From assembly GCA_037952775.1 (NCBI GenBank), contig JBANAY010000001.1, forward strand, positions 3,286,001 to 3,350,000: a DNA stretch of 64,000 nt, given 5' to 3'. The position numbers and the translations under genes were made by a program. The number at the start of each line of letters is the position of its first letter. Positions within the stretch are counted from its first letter, which is position 1. The stretch comes from Clonostachys chloroleuca (lineage: Eukaryota; Ascomycota; Sordariomycetes; Hypocreales; Bionectriaceae). Positions 1-12,268 of this stretch are shown piece after piece. The notes under the pieces are model-generated. The model saw nothing but the letters and a program-made list of their open reading frames with translations, was not told where the DNA came from and made no database searches.

Positions 1-1014
1 GTGTGGCATTGGTGGGTGTGTTGGTCTCTGTGATAATCTAGCTGCCTCGCCGGTTGCTACGGAGCACTCGGGTGAAGATTATGACATGGACATTTGTGTT
101 ACTTGTCTGCCTGGTACTTGATCAAATTTATGATTGCCACCATGTATTACATCGCCCTGAATTTTAAAGGGGCATTCAGGCAAACCTCGTTAACGAGGGA
201 CGAGCTCCCCACAATAAAACCCGTTTTAGTAGATATCTCAATGTTAGCTCTATTGCGCGAGAAGTAAACAAAGCTGGTGCCTGAATGGACCTCTGCAGGT
301 AGCATAAACAATTCAGACAGACCCCGACCGCGATGTTACGCGGGGTCGATAACAAATTACAAAACAACAGACTAAGAGCCTCATGAGAGCTTCAGCATCC
401 AACAACGACCGAGGCGGGAGAGCACATGGCTCAGGAGCATCAAGGTTGGGCTTAACCACAGGGTAGGTATTAATAATTGAGCAGGGCTTGTGTTTAGGGG
501 TCTAAAATGGTTCACCGCAGGTTGGGCTGGAGAGGTCATATCCATACCCTGCTCGCTTATTTGTCCGCATGTCAAGCCGAACACGGGGAATTAAGCCCTC
601 GATTTCATCTGTCAGGCGAGTTCTTCCCCCTGAGGCAGGAAATAGCTGGATAATAAGTAGAGCGGGCGGGATGGTATGATTTTCATTTGGGCTCCCGAGT
701 CGAGATAATAAACAATAATTGGCAGCACCTGTACCGCAGACGCGCTTACCCTATCCAGGCACGCTCCTCAAAGTCAACAAATCCCGGCCTGGCAAGCAGC
801 CCCCTCCCCTGTTATCCAAATTTCCCCCCACCTATTTTGCTGGGTCCATCTCTACTAATTCACCCAACAACGCCCTACTTTCTCCCGTCTTCCTCTCTCG
901 ATCACCCCGTGCCCAAGCCTGTTTGGACTCTCTACAGCCCGTGAGCTTGTGTTCCTGCTTCCTGTTTCCTACCAACTTATTTTGTTTCCCATATCCATCC
1001 ACACAAGTCCAACC
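1..1014. other. 5' flank of the alpha-tubulin gene
   Basis: No gene is supported here. The stretch from about 780 to 1010 is pyrimidine-rich (many C/T runs), which is typical of promoters and leaders of highly expressed fungal genes. A short frame is open from base 2 to a TGA near 121 and could be the tail of a gene entering from the left, but it is too short to call. Confidence 0.5.
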
Positions 1015-2803
1015 ATGCGTGAGGTTATCAGTATCAACGGTTAGTGCTCGGATGCCCATCAACGCGTCCTCACCGCTGTCTCTTTGCTGCGAGGACCCGA
1101 CCGACTTGATAAAGCGTACTGACGAGATGGGATAGTCGGCCAGGCTGGTTGCCAGATTGCCAACTCCTGCTGGGAGGTAAGTCCAACCATGGGGGACAGC
1201 ATCCTCCTCATCCCGCGAGAGGAACAATGAATGAAGCTAACCCCTCCATAGCTCTACTGCCTCGAGCACGGCATCCAGGTAAACACTTAACACGCCCATG
1301 ATGATCCGCGAACTCGAAAAAAAAAACTGACACAAGCTCTAGCCCGATGGTTACCTCACTGAGGAGCGCAAGGCTGCGGACCCTGACCAGGGCTTCAGCA
1401 CTTTCTTCTCCGAGACTGGTACGAAGCTCCAGACGGCTCCCCTTTTCTGCGCCTGGATGGTCGTGACGGATATCTAACCAACTCTTCACTGTTTATAGGC
1501 CAGGGCAAGTACGTTCCCCGTGCCATCTACTGCGATCTCGAGCCCAATGTCGTCGACGAGGTCCGCACCGGTGCCTACCGCAACCTTTTCCACCCCGAGA
1601 TGATGATCACCGGCAAGGAGGATGCCTCCAACAACTATGCCCGTGGACACTACACAGTCGGCAAGGAGCTGATTGATGGCGTCCTGGACAAGATTCGCCG
1701 TGTTGCCGACAACTGTGTTGGACTCCAGGGTTTCCTCGTCTTCCACTCCTTCGGTGGTGGTACTGGTTCCGGTTTTGGTGCTCTCCTCATGGAGCGTCTG
1801 TCTGTCGACTACGGCAAGAAGAGCAAGCTGGAATTCTGCGTCTACCCTGCCCCTCAGACTGCCACTTCCGTTGTTGAGCCTTACAACTCAATCCTCACCA
1901 CCCACACCACCCTCGAGCACTCCGACTGCTCCTTCATGGTCGACAACGAGGCCATCTACGACATCTGCCGCCGCAACCTCGGCCTGGAGCGTCCCAACTA
2001 CGAGAACCTTAACCGCCTGATTGCTCAGGGTAGGATATGACCCCGAAAACTTGCCACTTAGCGTTTCGGCGGTTGTGCTGACTATGATATAGTTGTTTCT
2101 TCCATCACCGCCTCTCTTCGTTTCGACGGTTCCCTCAATGTCGATCTGAACGAGTTCCAGACCAACCTCGTCCCTTACCCCCGTATCCACTTCCCTCTCG
2201 TCGCCTACGCTCCAGTCATCTCTGCTGCCAAGGCCGCTCACGAGGCCAACTCCGTCCAGGAGATGACCATGTCCTGCTTCGAGCCCAACAACCAGATGGT
2301 GAAGTGCGACCCCCGCCACGGCAAGTACATGGCCACCTGCCTGCTGTACCGTGGTGATGTTGTGCCCAACGATGCCCACGCTGCCGTTGCCACCCTCAAG
2401 ACCAAGCGTACCATCCAGTTCGTCGACTGGTGCCCTACTGGTTTCAAGCTTGGTATCTGCTACCAGGCTCCCGAGAACGTCCCCAACGGCGATCTCGCCA
2501 AGGTTAACCGTGCTGTGTAAGTTCCCCCTAAATTAGTATTTCTAAGAAAAAATTCTGACTTCATTTTCTTCCAGGTGCATGCTTTCCAACACCACTGCTA
2601 TTGCCGAGGCTTGGTCATCTCTTTCGACCAAGTTCGATCTTATGCACTCCAAGCGTGCTTTCGTGCACTGGTACGTTGGTGAGGGTATGGAGGAAGGTGA
2701 ATTCTCTGAGGCCCGTGAGGATCTCGCTGCTCTGGAGCGTGATTATGAGGAGGTTGCCCTCGACTCCCTCGATGCTGAGGAGGTTGAGGAGGCTGAGTAT
2801 TAG
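1015..2803 (+). CDS. Alpha-tubulin, 7 exons, 450 aa
   Basis: Alpha subunit of the tubulin heterodimer, the GTP-binding building block of cytoplasmic and spindle microtubules. Exons are 1015-1039, 1136-1176, 1252-1278, 1343-1418, 1499-2029, 2093-2516 and 2575-2803; they sum to 1353 nt with every junction in frame. The protein begins [18 protein letters not shown], carries the tubulin GTP signature GGGTGSG near residue 145 and the alpha-specific glutamate in LNEFQTNL that triggers hydrolysis of beta-bound GTP. It ends in an acidic tail closing EEAEY, so the C-terminal tyrosine is kept. The loop that holds acetylatable Lys40 in animals is shortened, as in other fungi. The 25 nt first coding exon and the clustering of small exons at the 5' end are typical of fungal tubulin genes. 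Alpha rather than beta is certain from MREVIS and the missing MREI start. Confidence 0.98.
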
Positions 2804-3252
2804 ATTGAATCTGTAAGGCGATGAAGTCAAACTTCGGCTCCTTTTAGCATGAGCTCTCTATTTTAAAACTGTTGGTCAAAGCCATGATTTTGTGGTCTTC
2901 TTCCATTCAAGACGCCCCCCCCATACCTGTCTTAATGATTTTCCTTCTTTAAAATACAAATATCTTACAGGCGATCCTGAATCCAAAAAATTATTGGCTC
3001 CTATGCGTGTATTGAATTCTGTTTCCCGTAGACCGTAGCTTGTTTGTGATGCTAGCTGAGAGCTGGGGGAGTGAAAAAGGGACCTAGGTAGGCTTCGTTT
3101 AACCCCGGATTTCGGTGGCGCTTTGGCAAAGCCGACGATAGGCGACAAGGGACGACTCCAACTTGCACCCTACATCTAAAACGTCACACCAATCCGTGCA
3201 ATTGGCCGACCACCAATTCTTCTGCTCGAACCTGTCTTGAACTCGCCTCACA
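2804..3252. other. Spacer between alpha-tubulin and HMG-CoA lyase
   Basis: This holds the 3' end of the tubulin transcript and the promoter of the next gene on the same strand. I see no ORF with family features and no RNA gene. Confidence 0.5.
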
Positions 3253-4454
3253 ATGAGTCTCTTCCGCTCGGCAGCCTGCAGAGCCTGCAGAAGCTCAACG
3301 ATTCGATTCCGCCGAGGTTTTGCGACAGCTAGCACTCAACAGCCGAGCCAGTCAGCCCACGACAACCATGTGCGGATTGTCGAGGTCGGGCCTCGCGACG
3401 GCCTCCAAAATGAAAAAGTCTCCATCCCGCTCCATACCAAGATAGAACTTATCGAGCGGCTGGCAAAAACCGGTGTTTCAACAATTGAAGCCGGGTCTTT
3501 TGTCTCGCCAAAATGGGTTCCCCAGGTAGGTTGCTCCGAGCCGTCGTCCCGTCACCCCCTCCCGCCCCGAGCAAGCTGTATGCTAACCTCTTGCTTGCCC
3601 AGATGGCGAATTCGAGCGAGATCCTGGAACACATTCTCCAGCAGAAGATTGCATCCCCCGTCCCCGTGTCGTACTCCTTCCTGGCGCCGAACATCAAGGG
3701 TCTTGAGAACGCAGCTGGTCTGCTGAGGCAGAACCCCGGGGCATTTGCGACGCAGCTCAGCCCGGCGGCCGAGGGCGCCAAGGTGTCGACGCCGGAGATT
3801 GAGGTGGCCGTCTTCGCGGCGGCGACGGAGAGCTTCTCCCAGCGGAACCTGAACTGTGACATACAGACCTCTCTCGAGCGGTTCAAGGCGGTGATCCAGG
3901 ACTCCAAGGCCATCGGTCTGCGCGTGCGGGCCTACATCTCTGTGGTGCTGGGGTGCCCCTTTGAAGGGTTCGACGTCGACCCCCACAGGGTGGCTGAGAT
4001 TGCCGCGGATCTGCTCGAGTCCGGCGCGGATGAGATCTCGCTGGGCGACACGACGGGCATGGGCACGGCGCCGCGGACGAGCAACCTGCTCAAGTGCCTG
4101 ACGGCTGCGGGGATCCGGACCGAGGACACGGCCATGCACTTCCACGACACGTATGGGCAGGCGCTCGTCAACACGGCTGTGTCGCTGGAGCACGGGATCC
4201 GGACGTTTGATAGCAGCGTGGGTGGGTTGGGTGGTTGCCCGTACAGTCCCGGGGCGACGGGCAACGTTGCCACGGAGAACATGGTGTATTTCCTGGAGAC
4301 TCTGGGGATGAGTACGGGCGTGGACTTGGATGCGATGGCGGACATTGGCTCTTGGATCTCTGGGGAGCTGGGTAGACCAAACGATAGCAGTGTGGGCAAG
4401 GCTGTGCTCGGTGCGCGAGCTAGGGAACAGTCCGAGGCTACGAAGGGGGCGTAA
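3253..4454 (+). CDS. Hydroxymethylglutaryl-CoA lyase, mitochondrial, 374 aa
   Basis: Cleaves 3-hydroxy-3-methylglutaryl-CoA to acetoacetate and acetyl-CoA, the last step of leucine breakdown in the mitochondrial matrix. Exons 3253-3525 and 3603-4454 flank a 77 nt intron (GTAGGT...CCCAG). The first ~27 residues are rich in Arg, Ser and Ala without acidic residues, as expected of a mitochondrial presequence. The TIM-barrel lyase domain follows: RDGLQNE (catalytic Arg/Asp), the metal-binding HFHDTYGQ histidines, and the active-site cysteine loop GGLGGCPY. Length and motif order match the HMG-CoA lyase family. Homocitrate and isopropylmalate synthases share the fold but not the GGLGGCPY loop, so they are excluded. 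The nearest neighbours are unrelated housekeeping genes. Confidence 0.95.
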
Positions 4455-5025
4455 GGGGGCTTGAGATATCCTGTAATTCAAATGCGAATATGTATTTTTG
4501 GGCAGAAATGAGCAGTCTTATCAATTTCATAGCGGCCTTGAGGTTAAGCAAGTGCTCAAGTCTAATATGGCGGAGTGTGTTGGTGTTGTGGTACCCTCTC
4601 CAGCTACACCAACGCACTAGAAGTGGATTTTGATTAGGCTTATGATTCTCAAAGCTTTTTCAGTCTCTTCCTATTCTAGGATTGATTTTTATTGAATTAT
4701 AGAGCCGGATATTGAGGTGAGGTTGGGCCTTGAAAAGCTGGCATAGCGCAGCCTGGAGCTCCAGTCATGTGATGTCACAGCTCTAGAAGGTCAAGCAATT
4801 GGGCTCCACTCTTGCTGCACCTGCCTCACCTCAACATCTACGTTGATCTCCAACCCTCAGCTGTGAGGCCTCGTCGCTCTACCTCAGGCCAACCTATCCA
4901 TCGCCGCGCCGTCCCCCACCCACCTCCATCCTCATCGAGAGCCTCGAGTTAGCGCTCATCTCCCCTCACTCCCCTCGATTCGCTTCCCGGACGAATTTCG
5001 CTCGCACTAAGGACAGCTAGCCACC
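4455..5025. other. Spacer and promoter of the V-ATPase B gene
   Basis: No ORF of interest. From 4800 to 5020 the plus strand is pyrimidine-rich, the usual look of a fungal core promoter and 5' leader. Confidence 0.5.
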
Positions 5026-6951
5026 ATGTCAGACCCCCGTGAGCCGTCCTCATACTCGGTCGTGCCGAGGCTTCGGTACAACACCGTTGGCGGTATCAAC
5101 GGCCCTCTGGTTATTCTTGAGAATGTATGCATTGGATAAGGGGGAGAGTGGGCGGAAAGGGGAAACCCCTCTTTCGTCATGAAGTCTGGGATGCGCGCTG
5201 ACGTACTGGGTCTCTAGGTCAAAAACCCCAAGTACAACGAGATTGTGACCCTTACTCTGGGCGATGGCACACAACGATCCGGTCAGGTTTTGGAGGCTCG
5301 AGGTATGGGAATCCGCGCAAATCTCCAGATATAGGGTGCTAATCAGAGCTATGTGATAGGTGACCGAGCTGTTGTCCAGGTATTACGCGATCCTGCTTAA
5401 TTGGTGGCTGGGACGACCACTGACTGACTGATTCCTAGGTCTTCGAAGGAACCTCTGGTATCGACGTGAAGAAGGTATAGTGGTGATGCCTCCACGATTG
5501 CTGGGTTGTCTGCTAATGTGTATTCCCCCGCCAGACCAATGTTGAGTTCACAGGCCAGAGCTTGAGCTCGGTGTCTCAGAGGACATGCTTGGCCGAGTCT
5601 TCGATGGATCCGGTCGAGCCATGGACAAGGGTCCCAAGGTCTTGGCTGAGGATTACATTGATATCAACGGAAGCCCTATTAACCCGTTCTCCCGAGTAAG
5701 TTGGCGGATTGTTGGTAGAGCGGATGGGGAGCATATACGCTGACCCGACTGGAACTAGGAATACCCCGAGGAGATGATTTCGACTGGTATCTCCGCCATT
5801 GACACCATGAACTCAATTGCCCGTGGCCAGAAGATCCCTATTTTCTCCTCAGCTGGTCTGCCTCACAACGAAATTGCCGCCCAGATTTGTCGACAGGCAG
5901 GTCTTGTCAAGAAGCAGGGTGTCACCAACAAGGGTGTCCATGATGGCCACGAGGACAACTTCTCCATCGTCTTCGGTGCCATGGGTGTCAACTTAGAAAC
6001 TGCCCGTTTCTTCACCAACGATTTCAAGCAGAACGGCAGTCTGGAGCGTACCACACTGTTTGTCAACATTGCTAGCGATCCTACGTACGTTTCTCCCCTA
6101 CTCTAATTGGAATTAGTTGAGGTTATGCTAACGGCGTGTACAGCATCGAACGTATCATCACACCTCGTCTTGCCCTGACGACGGCTGAATACTACGCCTA
6201 CCAACTCGAGAAGCACGTCTTGGTCATTCTTACCGACTTGTCTTCTTACTGCGATGCCCTCCGTGAAGTCTCGGCGGCCCGTGAAGAAGTCCCGGGTCGA
6301 CGTGGTTATCCCGGTTACATGTACACTGATTTGTCGACCATCTACGAGCGTGCTGGACGTGTGACTGGCCGCAATGGCTCCATCACCCAGATCCCCATTC
6401 TGACCATGCCCAACGAGGATATCACTCACCCAATTCCCGATCTTACTGGTTATATTACTGAGGGACAGATCTTCGTCGACCGTCCCATGTACAACCGCGG
6501 TATCTACCCCCCCATCAACGTGCTTCCATCGCTGTCGCGTTTGATGAAGTCTGCCATTGGTGAGGGTATGACCCGTCGTGACCACGGTGATGTTTCCAAC
6601 CAGCTGTACGCCAAGTACGCCATCGGTCGTGATGCCGCTGCTATGAAGGCTGTGGTGGGTGAGGAAGCTCTGTCAAACGAAGACAAGCTCTCTCTCGAAT
6701 TCTTGGACAAGTTCGAGCGTCAATTCATCAGCCAGGGCGCCTACGAATCTCGCAGTATTTTCGAGTCCCTTGATTTGGCATGGAGCCTCCTCCGTATCTA
6801 CCCTAAGGAGCTTCTCAACCGTATCCCCGCCAAGGTCCTCAACGAGTACTACCAGCGTGCCCAGAAGGAGGCCAAGTCAAAGGGAAAGCAGAAGGCTGCC
6901 GCTGACGCCACAAGCCAGCAGCAGGCCGAGGGAAACCTGGTTGAAGTGTAA
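5026..6951 (+). CDS. V-type ATPase subunit B (Vma2), apparent 1-nt frameshift
   Basis: Non-catalytic B subunit of the peripheral V1 sector of the vacuolar proton pump. Exons: 5026-5124, 5218-5302, 5360-5379, 5439-5474, 5535-5695, 5759-6084, 6144-6951. The last two exons carry the ATPase alpha/beta signature ([10 protein letters not shown]) and the conserved core. Exon 5 is 161 nt although both its boundaries are phase 0, so it is one base short. The frame is correct through [10 protein letters not shown] and again from [14 protein letters not shown]. The missing base lies at about 5565, where the family has a lysine codon (expected AAG, read AG). With that base the product would be 511 aa, the normal length; read literally, the frame runs into a stop at the exon 5 donor. 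All other junctions are clean and conservation is high, so a sequence error is more likely than a dead gene. Confidence 0.93.
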
Positions 6952-8462
6952 ACGAAGAAAGATATACACTCATTGAAGGAGATGGGAGAGTAAGCATTGG
7001 GGGGTTTGATAATAGATAGATGGAGCTCGCAGGCTTTGGAGCATTGTTTTTGTTTTTGGCAGACCGTCCAATCGAGTCCTCGTGTTTGTATACGTTCTGT
7101 AGGCTGTGTGAAGCGGGAGGTTATGATCATCCATTTGCAAGGTTCACAGTTCAATGCCATGGCAGTATTCTTCCATTCGCAGGCCCCATGCTGTCAATAT
7201 TGCGATGAACAATTCTTTTTCTTAACTGGTGAATGACGCCTTCCGCGGGGGCGGGGGAGCCTTGTTGTTTTCTCCTTCTTTTCCTACCAGGCTACCGAGT
7301 AGGCTATTGTCGGCTGTGTCTATGTACGCATTATACGGCTGGGATGCCTCGTGCATCTTGGGTTGGGAGTGGACTGATGACGGAGTGGAGTCTGCGCTTT
7401 CGGCCCTTTTTCCCTTCTTCTTTTTCGAGAGGAGCTTCAGCTGACTGGTTTTTGGCTGCTGTTGAGGCAAGCAAGCAAGGCAAGGTAGAGTGAGGGAGTC
7501 CATGTGTTATGGCAGCAGGGATGTTGCCCGTGAAATGATGTATGGATGGGATGCGGTCCTGATTTGATGTGGGTGGCACCATCCCCGCATCTGTCCCGAG
7601 CAACAGACAGGGAGCAGGCGGGGGAGGCAACTTGAAAGTGCCGAAGGAAGGGCGCCGACTAATTGTTCGAGGGATGCGCACCAATCGGTCAATTAATCCA
7701 TCATCTCGCCCGCTTTTTCGCCCATCGCAAATGCCCACGACTAGGGATGGGGAAGGGCGAGGTGAAGGGCAAGTCGTGTAAGAGGGCGATCGATATATGC
7801 CTCCTGGCTGGAGTTGCCTTGATCTAATGCATGTAAGTTGGTCCATGTTTGATGAATACCACAGTACCAGTGAGACATGAGGTAGCATGGCAGCAGCAGC
7901 GCTGGGCATACACACACCGATGGTCTCCCTTTGGGGCAGATCCCAGTGATGGGTTACATACATGACCTATGTTGGCCCGGGGCCCTGGGCTTGACATCAT
8001 AGCAGCACCAATGGCAACCTCGCGGGTCTCCATATACACGGCGCGCCAGGCTATTCCCACGAGACACGCTCCAGTCATCGTCGCATTCTCCCAGAATTTT
8101 AACGCATAGACGCACCACTCGCGGTTAAGATCGCCATTCCCTTCCGGGAAGGACGAGCACACTGCTTTCGCGGGGGAAGCTCTGACCCCAAGAGGGTCGC
8201 GGGGAAGCCTGGTGGAGGAGGACAAGCTGGGGCGAACTTTTGTTTTTCTTGTTGCTCTCCTCGAGCTCGTTGCGGCCTGCCCTCGCGGAATTGCCTTGCC
8301 GACCTGCTGGGGGTCTCTGTCGTATATAAAGGGCTCGTCTCCCTTGAGCTCCCCGTTTGGCCTGCCTGCCGGGTCCCCATTGCTTCTGCATCCTCTGGGA
8401 ACACAAGCCATTGGTTCATCAGAAAGCTATTTCGTGCCATTGGACACTGCCTGAACGCAAGA
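6952..8462. other. Long spacer upstream of the aldose epimerase gene
   Basis: About 1.5 kb with 3' UTR of the V-ATPase gene and a long promoter. ORFs of up to 210 codons occur in the GC-rich part on the minus strand, but their composition is low-complexity (Pro, Ser, Arg) and they match no family I know, so I leave them out. Confidence 0.45.
8323..8330 (+). promoter_or_regulatory. TATA box of the aldose epimerase gene
   Basis: TATATAAA lies 133 bases ahead of the start codon at 8463, followed by a C/T-rich stretch. The position fits a core promoter element of a regulated gene. Confidence 0.6.
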
Positions 8463-9752
8463 ATGAAGTGGAGCAACCACATCGTCGGCCTCTTGCTGCC
8501 AGTATTGGGCGTTGCTGCTCAGAACAGCACCAAGCCCGTGGCAGACAAGAACGGCAAATACTGGATCTCGAGTGGCAGCCTAAAGGCCGGCTTCGTCCCC
8601 TACGGAGCTGCCATCTCGGACCTGTACATCAACGACAAGTACGGCGTCCAGAGGGATCTCATTGCCGGATGGGAGAATGCCAGCTACTACGGCATCGACG
8701 GCCAGCACCCAAACTACGGCAACGTCCCCGGGCGCTATGCGAACCGCATCAAGAACAGCACGTTCGAGATTGACGGCGAGACGTACCACATCACCCCCAA
8801 CGAGCACCCCACGGAGGAGCACCCGGACGGCATCAACTCGCTGCACGGCGGCAAGGATGGCTGGGGCTGGCGCAACTTCACCGTCGTCGCCCACACGGAC
8901 ACGAGCATCACCTTCTCCATCGTCGACCCGGACGGCAAGGAAGGGTTCCCGGGAGAGGTCATCTCCTACGTGACGTACACGCTCGAGGGCTTCGACTGGC
9001 ACATCAGCATGGTGGCCGTCCCGACGACCAAGGCCACGCCCATCATGCTCAGCAGCCACACGTACTGGAACCTCGACGGCTTCGCCAACAACGAGACCCA
9101 GTCGGCACTCAACCACACCCTGCACCTGCCCTACAGCGGCCAGCGCGTCGCCGTGGACAACATCCTGATCCCGACCGGCGAGATCCAGGCCAACGCCAAG
9201 GGCTCCGTCAATGACTTCTGGAGCGCCCCCAAGCAGCTCGGCGCATCGTTTAGCGATCCCGAGATTGTCAACAACTGCGGTCTCAACTGCACTGGCTATG
9301 GTAAGTCCCCCCATCAGAAGTGAGAGCCACGCTGGGTAAAAAAAAAAACATGTGATTAACACGCACTTCTCCTAGACAACTGCTGGACGGTGAACCGACA
9401 ATCGCTCGGCAACTATGACTGGCGCACGCACAGCCCCGTCGCGACCATCTCGTCGGCGTGGTCGGGCATCAAGCTCGACATCTACACGGACCAGGACGCC
9501 TTCCAGGTGTACAGCTGCAACGGGCAGAACGGCACCCTCACCCTCAAGGAGTCGCAAGGGCTGACCGACAACGCCGACTTCCCCCGCACCATCCCCAAGT
9601 ACGGGTGCGTGGTGCTCGAGGTGCAGGACTACATCGACGGCATCAACCACCCGGAGTGGCACCGCGAGCCGAAGCAGATCTTCCGCCCCGGCGGTGATCC
9701 GTATGTGCTGCAGGCGAGATACCACTTCAGCGTGGGTGAGGAGAAGGATTAG
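8463..9752 (+). CDS. Secreted aldose 1-epimerase (mutarotase family), 404 aa
   Basis: Interconverts alpha and beta anomers of aldoses such as galactose and glucose. Exons 8463-9300 and 9376-9752 are separated by a 75 nt intron. The N-terminus (MKWSNHIVGLLLPVLGVAAQ) is a clear signal peptide with cleavage after about residue 18, so the product is probably extracellular; many Asn-X-Ser/Thr sites (NST, NFT, NHT, NGT) agree with glycosylation. The galactose-mutarotase beta-sandwich is shown by NRI, the first catalytic histidine in SLHGGKDGWG, the second in SSHTYWNLDGF, and a late glutamate in VVLEVQDYIDG. Fungal genomes carry both intracellular GalM-like and secreted versions; this is the secreted type. 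A role in sugar uptake from plant polymers is an inference. Confidence 0.92.
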
Positions 9753-10201
9753 AATACAGTGTATTGCGAGGACGAGAATGAAATGGGATGGTTTAGTCCA
9801 TAATGATGTGTTTTTATTCGTTAGATAGTTAAAATTCGTAATGTGTGTGTACACGCCCAGAGAATTGAGCTGTTTCAGAAAATTGTTCCAGCTGGCGATT
9901 AGAATTGGTGAAGCTGAAAAGTGATGCGAATGCCGTCGGGATTGAAGGATGATTATTTATGATGGTGGAGGGGTTCATTGGGAGAAAAAACCGTGGTGGG
10001 GTGGTACAAGTCGGACAGTAGACAAATGTATGTGGCGGCATGTACCCCCCACCATCAGCGACCAAACTCATCAGTCATGCCCGAATATTTTGCACATCCC
10101 ACCTAGAACAGTGCATCCAAAGACAAGCATTTCACTTGGAAAAACATTATTTTGATTATATATTCTGAAACCATAGACTCGTCTCCTGCGACTCATCTAA
10201 A
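9753..10201. other. Spacer before DPH1
   Basis: Contains the AT-richer 3' end of the epimerase transcript and the DPH1 promoter. No gene is seen. Confidence 0.5.
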
Positions 10202-11689
10202 ATGGAGGAGGACAGAGCCCAAACAGACTTGGGCATCGCTGCGGACATCGAAGAAGCGCAGCGATATGAGAGCGAACAAATACTCACATCAGCGCCAGAG
10301 ACTGTAGAGACGGCTGCACCGTCTCAGACCTCAGAACAAACCCCTATCAGACAGCCCAAGAAGAGATTTGTTGGGCGCAGAGCAGCCGATGCCGCTGCCG
10401 CAAAGAATGGAAGCACCGCTTCACCCGGAGAGGGGAGTGGTGCTGTGCAATGTGCGTTTCCATCACATCCACATCTTTCATGTTGATATTAGTGCCTATC
10501 ATAAGAACTCATCTGACAGTGCCTTGATTATTTAGCTGCCAAGCCCAGGAGAGCACCTCGTCTCCTGAACCAAGTCCCTAAAGAGATTTTGGAGGACCCA
10601 AACCTAAAAGCTGCCGTCGGTCTCCTACCATCAAATTACAGCTTCGAGATCCCCAAGACTATCCATCGTATCCGGACCTCAGGGGCCAAGAAGGTCGCCC
10701 TCCAGATGCCCGAAGGATTACTCCTTTTTGCTACAACCATCTCAGATATCCTCATGCAGTTTTGCCCAGGCATCGAGACACTCATCATGGGCGATGTCAC
10801 CTATGGCGCCTGCTGCATCGACGACTACACAGCGAGGGCGCTCGGATGCGATCTCCTCGTCCACTACGCCCACAGCTGTCTCATCCCCGTCGACGTGACA
10901 AAGATCAAGACTCTCTACGTCTTTGTCGACATCAGCATCGACGTCACTCACCTCCTTGCCTCCCTCGAGCGCAACTTCCCCACAGGCAAGACCATCGCCG
11001 TGGTCGGCACCATTCAGTTCAACGCCACCATCCACGGTGTCAAGAACGCTCTGGAGAGGGCGGGCTTCCGCATTGTCGTACCCCAGATCGCACCTCTCAG
11101 CAAGGGCGAGATCCTCGGGTGCACCTCCCCGCGTCTTAAGGACGACGACGCCGTCGACCTCATCCTGTACCTCGGCGACGGCCGCTTCCACCTCGAGAGC
11201 ATCATGATCCACAACCCCTCTATCCCCGCGTATCGCTACGACCCTTACTCCCGCAAACTCACCCGCGAGACGTACGAGCATGACGAGATGCAGACGATAC
11301 GCCGCTCCGCCATCACCACGGCCAAGAAGGCCAAGAAATGGGGGCTCATCCTCGGCTCGCTCGGCCGCCAGGGTAACCCGCACACCATGGCCCTCATTGA
11401 GAAGAAGCTGACGGAGAGAGGCATCCCCTGGGTCAACCTGCTCCTGAGTGAGATCTTCCCAGGAAAGCTGGCCCTCATGAGCGACGTCGAGTGCTGGGTC
11501 CAGGTCGCATGCCCACGCCTCAGCATCGACTGGGGCTATGCGTTTCCCCGGCCGCTTCTGACCCCTTACGAGGCCCTTGTCACGTTGGAGGTGAAGGAGG
11601 ATTGGGGCCAGCAGGCCTACCCGATGGATTATTACGGAAGGGAGGGTCTTGGAAGGACGAGGCCACCTATCGACGTAGGAGGAAAGTAA
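10202..11689 (+). CDS. DPH1: Diphthamide synthesis protein 1, 467 aa
   Basis: Subunit of the radical 2-(3-amino-3-carboxypropyl)histidine synthase that, with Dph2, starts diphthamide formation on a histidine of elongation factor 2, using S-adenosylmethionine and a [4Fe-4S] cluster in the cytosol. Exons 10202-10451 and 10536-11689 join in frame across an 84 nt intron. The first ~95 residues are a Glu/Gln/Ala-rich, probably unstructured head; the rest is the three-lobed DPH1/DPH2 fold. The three cluster cysteines are visible in [14 protein letters not shown] and [11 protein letters not shown], which separates Dph1 from Dph2. Length is close to that of yeast Dph1 apart from the N-terminal extension. 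The product would make EF2 a target for ADP-ribosylation in the usual way. Confidence 0.96.
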
Positions 11690-12268
11690 ATACAAAATTA
11701 AAAGGTTACTGACTTAAGATTCGTCTGATTTCTGAACCAAGTGAGGCATTGAATTGTGCATGGTGTTTTCATAACAAACCACTATCCTCCACTTGAGAGA
11801 TTACCTGGATCTCTGATCTCCATAGCATGCGCCGCCCAATGCTTTTACCCTACCTAAATTGGCCTTTCGGCTCTGAACTGGTGTTTCCCTAGTCCAAGTT
11901 GGTAATCTTTCATCGATGTTGAGAAATTGCTCCCTGCCTCCTACTGGGTTCTCCAAGACATCACAATTCAGGCACGTTAGGGGAACGACACCGGCTAGCT
12001 TAGTGAGTGGCCCGCAACATGGACGTCCATTCTTGAGAGCCTGTTAGTCTAGATAACGTGTTCATGATTGCGTCATTCGGAAATTTCGTGTGCTGAATCT
12101 CAGCGATCTTGATGGTGGCTTCGCCAGGTGCTGTAGCACACAGGCCTGGTCGTTTCCAGTTGATACACTATATCCGCAACGTAGTGATTTCTGGCATAGT
12201 TGTTGGTTACGTGAAAGAGCTGGACGCAGTTGGAGGTATAGAGCCACACCGATGGCCAAACCAAAGCT
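11690..12268. other. Convergent 3' spacer between DPH1 and CTF8
   Basis: The two genes face each other here. No ORF or RNA gene is supported; it should hold both 3' UTRs. Confidence 0.5.

Noticed and set aside
1..121. Cys-containing open frame entering from the left edge and ending in TGA
   Set aside because: Only about 39 codons, no motif and no splice context; open frames of this length are common by chance.
5535..5695. An extra intron as explanation of the V-ATPase B frame break
   Set aside because: Conserved residues lie on both sides of the missing base without a gap, and no GT...AG pair of usable length exists there.
7331..8411. Two minus-strand ORFs of 210 and 195 codons upstream of the epimerase gene
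   Set aside because: They overlap each other in different frames, are Pro/Ser/Arg-rich low complexity and have no family features; they lie in the promoter of the epimerase gene.
10742..11695. 317-codon minus-strand ORF opposite DPH1
   Set aside because: It is the antisense shadow of a GC3-rich conserved gene; DPH1 motifs on the plus strand explain the open frame.
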